Assembly: GCA_010279815.1 (NCBI GenBank) | Contig: QEOQ01000359.1 | Span: forward strand, 1,067,221 to 1,131,220 | Direction: 5' to 3' | DNA: 64,000 bases | Origin: Brachionus plicatilis | Taxonomy: Eukaryota > Rotifera > Eurotatoria > Ploima > Brachionidae | Shown here: positions 47,083 through 58,100 of the stretch, piece after piece | Layout of the letters: each line of letters opens with the position of its first letter | Position numbering within the stretch: position 1 is the first letter of the stretch | The notes under the pieces: model-generated | The model's database searches: none | Seen by the model: the letters and a program-made list of their open reading frames with translations, nothing else | What the model was told of the DNA's origin: nothing | Made by a program: the position numbers and the translations under genes

Positions 47083-50000
47083 GATATTAAATTATCTTTA
47101 AATTTAGAGAAAATTTTATGATTATAAATCAATTGTTAAAGGTAGGATGAAAATTATTAAATATTATTTTATGAAAATTTGAATTTATTTAATGAGAACG
47201 CTTAATATTATGGGTGTGATTTTTGAAAATGCTTCAAGAATAAAATTAAAGATGAAAACTTCCAACATTTACATTTTTAAATTGCAAATTTTGGTTAAAA
47301 TTTGTTCAAGAAATTATGCAAAAAAATATTTTTAAAAAATTTTAGATAATTCTTAATTTTATATTATTTTCTTTTATATTACAATAAATATTTATGTTTA
47401 TTATTTTTTGAATAAATTAAATTTAAAATTTTATTTCTGAGTATATCTAGTTTAATTTTTGTTTTTTCAATATTATTGATTAGGTTTTTTTGGAAATTTA
47501 ATTAATATTGAATTTGTAATAAGGTAGTTTTAATATTTTTCTGAATTTGGTATTATATATTTTGTTTTGCTAGAATTTGGGGTATAACGATATGCGTTCA
47601 AAAGAAGATATGGACACACTGTTTTTTGGTATTTTGAATTTTACAAAATTCAAAGTAAAATTAAAAAAACAATTTTTCATGAATTTGACGATATAGGCCC
47701 TTAATGCTAATAATTTAAAATTTCCATAACGCTTTTGATAATTTTTTTAATTAAGCTGAGAATTTAAATTATAGATAGAAGAAAAGGTAATGATATTTTT
47801 TAATCATTTATTTAATATTTTAAAGTATAAACTAGAAAGGACATTGTGAGATATAATTTATACTTGCTTTTTATCAATGGAAAAATATTACTGATATTAA
47901 TTTTAATATCAGTAATAAAATATTAACTGATAAAATATTAATTTTTTATATTATTTAGTAATATTTTCGGTTTTTGATTTTATTTTTTTATGACTAAGTG
48001 AAAAAGAATTTTCTGAAAGTTTTTTCGAAGTTCGAGTGTTTAGTTAGAAAAGATTAAGATGATGTTAATTTTTTAATTTATTTCTTCTTTACCAAACAAA
48101 AGAGAATCTTCGAATAAAAAAAAATTTAATCAATAGAATCAAAAAATAAAAATTTAAAAAAAATAGATCGATTAACAACCATAATTTTTACCATTTTTTA
48201 AATGAAACAAATTTTCTGCACTCTTTGAAATATATTAATTTAATACTTTGATGAAATTTACCTAACACTATCTGTATATTCAAGATGTTGATGGTCATAC
48301 CAATCCCAAATATTAACACAACATTTTTTTACATTCAAGTTCAGTAGACCATGTTTGAGTCTAATTATTGAGAAAATTCAAATTATCTTGAAGAATTTGC
48401 TTTAGATTTTTAATTTTTGATTTGATATTTTATCGAAAGCTTTTTGGAAATACGAGAAATGGTATTACAATTAAGTAACTGAATTAAGATTCTCGATTCG
48501 AAGAATTGAGCCTATTTAACAGATTAATTAATTAGAACATGATTTGGCCTAAAATTTGGCCAATTGGTTCAAATAATTCTGGATGTTCTGTGGAATGAAA
48601 CTAATTTCGATTAAGGTGAAAACTTGGTAGGTTTGTAAAAGTTGAATCAAATTTTAAGGAAAAAGTAACTTAACTAAAGATTAAAAACATTAAGTCTGTG
48701 AATTACTCATAAACTTAAATTTATTTATCAAAAAAGATTACAAGCTAATAAAATAATATTAAATTAATTCATAAATTTAATTCCTTTTTTTTGATTCACT
48801 TTTCATTTGTTTTTACTGAGTCTTATTGAGAGCTTGAAACTATACCACCAAAAGACCCAAACTTGCGAATAAGGATTAAAAACAAATAAAAAGAGATTAA
48901 AACACATAAAAAATATGATTCACTCATTAAAATAAAACTTATTATTTAGAATGATGAAAAACACACAAATAAATTTTCAAATCAAAACTAAGTCATAAAA
49001 ATTTGATCCAAAAATATTAAGTGAATAATTTTAATAAATTATTCTTTTTTTTAACATTTAAAAATAAATTTTGAGTGTGAAAAAAATGTAACTTTTTAAT
49101 TATTGGTTCTTGAAAGTTTCTAGAAATTTATTCAATCTTGTTTTCATCTTTTAGATTTAATTTTTTTATTCGTAAAAAAATTACAATTTCAAAAATTAAA
49201 ATAAATATTAGATAAAAAGTTAAGAGCACATTAAGTAAAGAAAAAAAGAATTTTTATGTGTTGATTATTAACATTTAAAAAAATATTTTTGATAGATTAG
49301 ATTTTATGCATTGTTTTTTAATTTCACTATTTTTATTTCTTTTAAAATTGGAAGATTTTTTTTCTAAAATATTAGTGTCCTTAACAGATAGGAAAGAATT
49401 TATTTAAAAATTTTGTTTTAGAAAATAAAGATGATATAAAATAAGGAAATATAGATGAAAAATCAGGTAAGTCTGTAATAAAATAGTAAATTAGTAATAA
49501 AACAGTTAGGATCAATATATTTTTTGGTATTTGTATCAATTGAGATAAATCAAAAATTTTAAGTTGAATGAAAATTTTTAAAAAAAATTAAATTCTAATT
49601 TAAAAATTAAAAATTATAAAATAAAAAATTGATTGTTTTTTTTTCTTTATTTTAATTTTGCAATAAAAGTATTTTTTAAATTCGTTTTAATTTAGCTAAA
49701 ATAAATGTGAAATTGATCATTCTACTAAAATTAAAAAACTGATTATTATTTTACTTAAACTGTTTTTATTTTAGCTAAATAATTTATTTTGCTTGTTCTA
49801 TGCGACATGTATAATCTTTTAATTCAAATAAAGATTTTTTTTAATTTTTATAATTTTTTCTTGATCACGATATTTTTTGTCCAATATTTGACCAAAAATT
49901 ATGCGAACATCTGATCAAATTATCCGCATGATCCTAAATTTCAAAAAAAAAAAAAGTTGAGAAAATCGAAAAAAAAATTTTATTCACCGGATTTATTGGA

Positions 50001-50268
50001 AAAATAATCATCAATGATAAATAAAGTGAAAAAAAACTCGGCCGCAAACAGCTCACCATACTAAAAATTTTCTAAGAATCTTTCAACACCAATAAAATTC
50101 AGATATTAAACATTAAACATTTCAAAAAAAAAACTCAAAAAAAATATACAAAAAAATACCGCAAAAATGACCGCTTCGAATAGTGAAGCAAATAAAAAAT
50201 TCATAATGCTTCAAAGGCACTTTGATTTACACTTGTAAATATTAAACACCGGTTGCCTATTGCATAGG
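47083..50268. other. AT-rich intergenic region
   Basis: About 3.2 kb with no supported exon. A perfect 15-bp hairpin with a 2-base loop (TATTACTGATATTAA arm) lies at 47886-47917. The left part holds the ALDH6A1 promoter and the right part the 3' UTR of the zinc-finger gene. Confidence 0.4.
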
Positions 50269-52118
50269 TTAAATAAAAAAAGACTGGTTTGTTAGGCTCA
50301 CATTTTCACTTAAATTCTGCTGATTAACGCTCGGATTATTCAAAATAAATAAATTAGTATTTGTTTGATTGATGGGCGATTGGGTTATGCACGCCGAATT
50401 GGGAGATGCAGAAGATGTGGATGGATTGGACCAAATTAAATTTGAGTAGGCCGGTCGATCAAAACTAAAATTGACCAAATTATTATTTGCATCGGTCTTA
50501 TTTACCGAGTCGAACACAAATGCATTCATTGTTTCAAAATTCTGCATCACTACATTATTCTCAGTGATATTTTTGTTATTCCTGACAGAAATGTCTATTA
50601 GCTTGGGATCATTTTTGCTATGCCTCAAAGGCTTCAGGTCAGCCTGGTTAGTGGCTGCATGTGTATTGTCTATGTGTCGCTGGGCATGTGATTTATTTTT
50701 GAACAATTTTTGGCAAATTGGACATGAAAACTCTACATGACCATTTTCAATGTGGTATTTGGCATTGGCTCGGGTTGAAAACTCTTTGTTACATAGGGAA
50801 CACGCGAATTGAGGACTTGTCGAATGCTTTGTCTGAATGTGCTTGTTCAATTGACTCTCGTAGAAAAAAGCCTTAGAGCATGTCGCACACTTGAACGACT
50901 TTTCGCCTGGTCTATCTTCCGCTTGACTCTTAGTCTCCTGATTAACAACAACCTATTTTAGGATTAAAAAAATAACTTTTTCATAAAACAAAATATTCGA
51001 ATATTAAATAATTTTGAATTTTAAAATGAATTAAAATTTAAAAATATTTTACTACTTATTTGCAATTTTATTTTTAAATGATATTAAATTTTATTTATAA
51101 TTTAAAGATTTTTATTTTTAATACAAAATTAATACAAATTTTAACTCCTTGATTTCAATCAGTTATCCTAATGTAGAAGTTAGTTCACCAAATAGTTAAA
51201 ATAACTTCCCAGATAAAGAAAACATATAAAATGTGAGTCCTTATAAAACAACATCATAAACTAAAATTTTAATTTTTAATCTTAAAAAAAAGTGAACATA
51301 AGCATAAAGTAAAATGTTGTTATTTCAAAAAAGAAAAAAAAAACCATTGATTAATCAAGAATTAAGACTAAACGCCTTATATCAAAAAGTCAATCAAAAA
51401 AATTACAACAGGTCTATGGTATGAACGAGATTAATTTGTATTTAAATATTTATTTTAATTAAACTTAAACTTTTCTAATGTTTAAATTTTTAAATTTTTA
51501 CTTACTTGACTTGATTTTTATTTTTAAATTTGTACTAAAAAATTTAATATTTTATTAGAAAAATATTTATGAAAAAAATACATGTGTTTGTTGACAGTTT
51601 AAGAAAATAAAATAACTTTTATGCTTGATTCATTTTTTAGATGTTTCTTTGATTCTCACCCCAAGTTCCCTATTTAGTTTTATATATTTTTTTATTATTT
51701 TTAAAAATTCTTTCAGTTGATTTAAATAATTGGAAAAGTTATTTTATGATCTTTACTAAAAATTTAATGTTCCTAGAACGGTAAATTTATGTTGAAATGA
51801 TATAAAAGTCATCAATTAAGTTATCTGGTTAAATGAAAAATGTCAAGTTTTTTTAAATGCTTTTAAGGAGTCCTTATTACGGTAAGAAAAAATTTGCTCA
51901 AATTAGTTTTACAATGGTGATTTGATACAAGGATTTTACTAAATTTTTTGTTTGTTTCCGTAATTTGACAAATTTACAATAAAATCCTAAAAGAGAAATC
52001 ATAAAGAAGAATTATTTTGAATGAATTTACAATCAAGATTTTAAAAAACAAATAATTGAATATAAATTAATATTTAGGAAACTCTTAATCATTTTAATAA
52101 TAATAATAATAATAATAA

Positions 52119-52156
<38 letters not shown>

Positions 52157-55100
52157 TTACAATCAAGATTTTAAAAAACAAATAATTGAATATAAATTAA
52201 TATTTAGGAAATTCTTAATCATTTTCAATTTCAAATTTAAGAATTTTTTTTCAACTTATCTTTTTTTTCTTCGTTTGTAATAAAAAAATTTAACTCAACC
52301 TTACCAATTTTTACACTTTTTAAGTGTCATTTTCTGTAATTTGACAAAATTTTACAGTTACAGTCGATCCTCCGTATAACGAACCCCCATATAACGAACT
52401 CCTCTATATTACGAATATGAATCCAGAAACCGATTTTTTATAAAGGAAAAAGATTGCTAATTTTCTTTGATACAACGAACCTCTTTATAACGAAATCCCG
52501 GTATAACGAACTAAGAAAAAAAAACGAGTAATACTTTTCTTAAGAAAAAAACCTTTATATAACGAATTTTAAAAAAATGACATTCGTTATTTAACACATC
52601 TTGAGTGAATTCAATGTAAATTGAGCGGAATTTTATTTTCGTTTTACTTTTTTTTTAATTGGATATAAATAAAATTATAATAGATTATTCAATCTTTCAC
52701 TCCAAAATTGCAATATTTTTTCATATTTTTAACCAATAAAATTTTATATTGATTTCTAAAATTTCGCTCGATTCACTCACTATGACCTTGATAATAAAAA
52801 ATAGTAAATAAATACTTGACAATTACTAATTATTTTGTTAATTTAATTAATTCAACACAACTTTTTATATGGAGACTTTTTTAAAATTTTAAATACCAAA
52901 GGCGAAAGGAGTTTCATTACTCAAAGCCTTTATTTCTCTTGAAATATTAAATAAACTATTAACAACAACAATTATTGTTAATTAGCTTTTTATTTAATAT
53001 TGAAAATTTAATAATTGAAAGTAGCTTTACCAAGCAATCATCTGTTACCGATTTTTTTCAAAAAAATTAACTATTTGTTTTATTTCGCATTTTTTATCTT
53101 AGATTTTTTTATCAATAAAATTTGGTTTAAAAATTTTTTGGTTCCTATCATTTTATATCAAATCACCATTGTATATCTACACTTCCTTCAATTAAAAAAA
53201 ATTTAACACAGCTTCGTTTAATGCAGCAAATAGCGTTGAGCAGCATCAAAAAATTAAAATTATTATAATTAAATAAATTATTATTAAATATGGATTGATT
53301 AATAAAAATTTGTAAAGCATTAAAATTAAAACTCAATTAATTAGCACATATTTTGTAGACTTTGCGCAATAGGTAAAACAAAAGTTGTTTCACTTTGTTT
53401 CCACATTCAGAACAAGTTTTTGATCATTAGAACAAAAGTCATAAAATTTTCTTATTTTTATATTGAAATTGTATAAAATTTCACTGGTCATGTCGACTTT
53501 GTGATCAAGTGTTCACAAAAAAATGTGAACATAGGTCTCATCTCCAGAATGTGATCAGTGATCAATGATCACATATTTTGTGGCCAAATCGTCCATTAAA
53601 TGACTGAAGAATTAAAGAAATTTAAATTTTTACTAAACTTTACTTGAATTTAAAAAAAAATTAGTTCTCTTTTTATTTAAAAAAACGAGAAAAATGTTAA
53701 TTATTTATGTTTCTTGGAAATGTGCAATTAAACGTCCTTTTCATTTTTCATAAATTCACCACATATGCTACAGGCCACCAGATTTGTATGCTTGAAAATC
53801 ATCAATTCACGAAAATTTTCGATATTATACGGAAAAAATCTTAACTTTTTTCACGATAATTTGGTAAAAAAATGAAATATATGTATTACGAATTTTCATT
53901 TTTCCTAAAATTAAGCAAAAATATCAAAAATTACGATATTTACGAAAATTTTCGTAAATTCTTGATTTTTGACTTTTAAGATTTAACAGTATTTTAAGTG
54001 AATTGGAGATAGATTAAAACATAGAAAAATCATAATAATATATAAAAAAAATTTTTTTAAAGAACACGTATCATTTTTTTAACAAAAAATTATTTTTCAA
54101 GAATTGATTAAAAAAAATTGAGCAAAATTAGAAAAAAATCAAAAAATCAACAAAATTGTTTCACAATACGAATCAAAAACAATTGAATTGTATATTAATG
54201 GTATGCTTGTTTATTTTTAGATAATTAATTAATTGTGTTAATTAAAGAGTAAGATTTTTAGTTGAAATATTCTATTCTACATTTTATTTTTCAACATATA
54301 ATCAACATTTCTTTATTTTTCATTCTATATTTTTTTTTCTATTTTTTGATACATCCCCACGTGAATTATGGTAAATTTAGTCAAATTACGGAAATTAACG
54401 TAAAATATGGTAAAATCCTGGTGTCAAATCACCACTGTAGCAATTTTTGTTAACCTTTTTTTTTTATTCATTTACTTAAATTTAATATCATATTAAATTT
54501 ATTTATATTATATTAAATATTATATTAAATTAATATTTTATTAAATTTATGTAGAAAATTTTTTTTCCTGAAAATGTTTCTTTCAGAATGTATTATAATC
54601 GCTTAAGGAGAAAAAATTTTTTTGTGATCAGTAAAATATTTTCGAGATGAGAAAAATTTTTTGGTAATCAAATTTTGGTCACAATGAGTTTAATAAATAT
54701 TTATGTGATCAAAATGATCACATTCTGGACAAGAGACCCAAAATGACAGCATTTTGTGAACACCTGATCACAAAGTCGAGGCATAGGTTGAAATTCACAT
54801 ATAGTGAGTTAAAAAAACTTAAACAAAGAAACAGACACATATATTTTTTTGTAATTTATTGAAACGTGAAAAAAAAACATATAGAAATATTGTATAACTA
54901 TTAGAAAAAAATAAGTCAATTTTATTTACCAAAGTAAAAAAGTGAATTAAAAACATAAATATTTTAGTAGTAATTCATTATCTTAAAAAGAAAATAAAAC
55001 ATAAATACTCGTTTATAATATGTGACAACTACGTTGTAGTCCTTACAAATTTGACAATTATTTAAATTGGAATGATTTGAAGCAATAGGATTGAATTGTT

Positions 55101-58100
55101 TTAAGAAAAAATCTACTTAAACTTCACTGCAAACAGTGGTCAAAAAATCCATTCTAATTTTTTCCTCATTTACAGTGGTGTTACGATATCTGTATTTTAC
55201 TATTTTTTACTATATTTTACATAAAATATCGTAAATTTTCGAAAATTTACGTAAATTTACGTAATATTGCCAAAGTAAAATTTAGTAAATTTACGGCATT
55301 TTACGTAAATTTACTATATCTTTCGTAAAATATAGTAAAAATAGTAAAAACCAAAATGTCCAAAAAAAAACCGAAATTTTGACATTTTTTAAAAATTTTT
55401 TGTTTTTTTTTTTAGTTTTTTATTTTTAAAGAAAAAAAAATTGTAAGTTTTACTTTTTTTTACCTTAAATAATATTTATAAAATTTTAAAAAACCTTTAA
55501 AATATAAACTAATGGTTCCACCATCCACCTTCTTTCTCAATAACGATTTTAGCTACCTTAGTTCAAATTGTCTATTAATTAAATAGGCAACTTGAATTTC
55601 ATGATCATTATCAAATGATCAAAATTTAATTAATTAAAATTTTAATAAAAATGATGAAATTAGATTTTTTTATTTTTTTTTAATTAAACATAAGATGTTT
55701 ATTATTTTAATTAAAAGAAAACAAATATTTTTTTTAATTTACCTTTAATGACTAATATAAAATCTTTATTTTGAAAATTAAAAAGACAAATTATAATTCA
55801 CATTAAGGTATCTAAATTGTGATTTAAAATAATTTTTAAATATCAATTGAAATATATTAAGGCAAAACAAAGTTAAATTTTGAATTGCAAAATTTCAAAA
55901 TATTGATTAAGATTTTATTTTTATTTCAGATAAAAATTCATATAATTTCCAAACTAATTATAGATTAAACAGATACTGTTTAATAAAGTTTAGTCATTTA
56001 TTATTAAAAAATTGATAAAAAATACCTTTTTATTTAAATCAAAAACTAAAAATTTTGATTTGAAATTTACATTTGATCGTGAACTTCAATTTGTCAATTT
56101 AATTTTCAAGCTGTGTTTTTATAGTTATAAAAATTCTTACTTTTTTTAAGTGATTTATATAATTCTGACACTTTTCGGGAGTTAATGTTTTTTCAAACTC
56201 CAGAAAAGCATCAAACACATCATTTTCTGTTAAATATGAAGTACATTATCTTGATGTAATTTAAAAAAGTAGTTTTATTTATGAGAATTATATAAGGTGG
56301 GTGGTGGAACCATTAGTTTATATTTTATAGGTTTTTTAAAATTCTATAAATATTAGCGATTAAATATTTTCTATAAAAAAAATCAGTTAAAAATGTATAT
56401 TTAAAGATAAATTTTTTAGTTTTTTTAAAAAAATTTCATTATTTTGGCAAATTGAAGTTTCAGATCAAATTTTAAGATCAAAACGATCATTTAAAATTTC
56501 AAAACTTAATTAATCTAATGATTTTGATAATTTTTAAGAAATAAATACTAAACATCACTAGACATGTCATGTCTATTAATGGTTCATTATCAAATAAACA
56601 TCAAAATGATTGATCTCTAATTTATTTGACAAAAACAGTCAATAATTTAAATAATTCACGTTAAGTTAATTCACAAATTCAAATTTATAACTTTTATATC
56701 CATTCATTTAAACTGAAATAATTTTATTTTTCCTATTAAATAAATTTTAAATTTAAAAACAGTGAATTTTTTTGTCTTTAAAAGTAAATTTTTATTAAAA
56801 TCAATTAAAATATTTAATCCTATTAAGTTCAACAAAAAGGAACATTTTAAAATTTTAGATATGAAAATAAACTTGACATGACATGTCAAGTAATTGCTTT
56901 GGAAAAAATTGATTTTTCCTCTATTATTAAAAAAAATATTACAATTTATATTTTGATCTTTTGATCTTGATCTTAAACTTCAATTTGCCATTATTTTCCG
57001 TATTTTTACTCTTTTTAATTAATATTTACCATAATTTACGTAAAAAAAGGTAAAAAAAAGTAAAACTTACATTTTTTTTTTCTTTAAAAATAATAAACTA
57101 AAAAAAAAAAATTTTTAAAAAATGTCAAAATTTCGGTTTTTTTTGGACATTTTAGTTTTTACTATTTTTTACTATATTTTACGAAAGATATAGTAAATTT
57201 ACGTAAAATACCGTAAATTTTCGATATTTTACGTAAAATATATTAAAAAATAGTAAAATACAGATATCGTAACACCACTGTATGTCTTTTTAATGTTTGA
57301 GTAAGCCAACAAAAAAATTATAAAAAATAATTATGTGTTTTTCTCAGATGAAAAATAAACTAATGTTTTTTTTTCACTATTAAAAAATCAATTAATGTTT
57401 TTTTAACTTTTTCAAAAAATGTTTTTTTTTCTCTGCTCTAATATGTTCAACTTTCATTTTCACATTTATGTGGTGTTTTTTATTTTCACTTTTTCTATGT
57501 GAGTTTAATCCTGTTGACAATGGCAAAAACAATTTTCGAATAAAGTAAAAAAAAAAAAATTGTAAAAAAAATTAAAATTTACAATACTGACCTGATTTGA
57601 GTTCAATTTGTCAAAAATAGAATTCAAATCATTTATGCGCAGAGTAATTATTTGACAATTAGATGGATTGACGAGCATTTTGTCGCTTGGCTCATTTAGA
57701 AATTGAATGGGCGCCGCCTGAGTCAAGAGTATGGGCGCCTGATTAATGACAGACTGGGCCACACTGGGCTTAGGCGGCTCGGCCTGCTGCGGCACATAAT
57801 TCGACTTGAGAATAGATGAAATTTTGCGCGATTTAAAATCGCCATTGACAATGTTGGCATTTATGTGCGGCATTTGGTACACCATTTTCTGGCCCAAACA
57901 TGTCTCTTCTGCGCCTTTGCTCTCTGGTTGCTTGGCGTGCGCCAAATTGGGCGCCGAGTCGTCACTTTTCTTGAGCTTGGGCGACTGATTGCCCAAGTGA
58001 CGAACCCTGATGTGTCGGTGCAGGTCCTTGGCATGGACAAAGCCCTTGGTGCAGTGTTCGCACGTGAACGGGTACTCTTTCGAGTGTTTGGATATCTCGT

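Larger units (their letters stand above)
51912..53171. mobile_element. TA-flanked DNA element, Tc1/mariner-like ends
   Basis: The left end reads CAATGGTGATTTGATA and the right end is its reverse complement, TATCAAATCACCATTG. Both are bordered by TA (51910-51911 and 53172-53173). Terminal TACARTGGTG is typical of Tc1/mariner-type elements. Inside are a trinucleotide repeat with a 130-bp direct duplication and a pogo/Tigger-like end. No transposase frame is left. It lies in the large zinc-finger intron. Confidence 0.65.

Noticed and set aside
47886..47917. Perfect hairpin with 15-bp arms as a possible terminator or microRNA precursor
   Set aside because: The stem is short and AT-only in most positions, with no gene context; such palindromes are expected in DNA of this composition.
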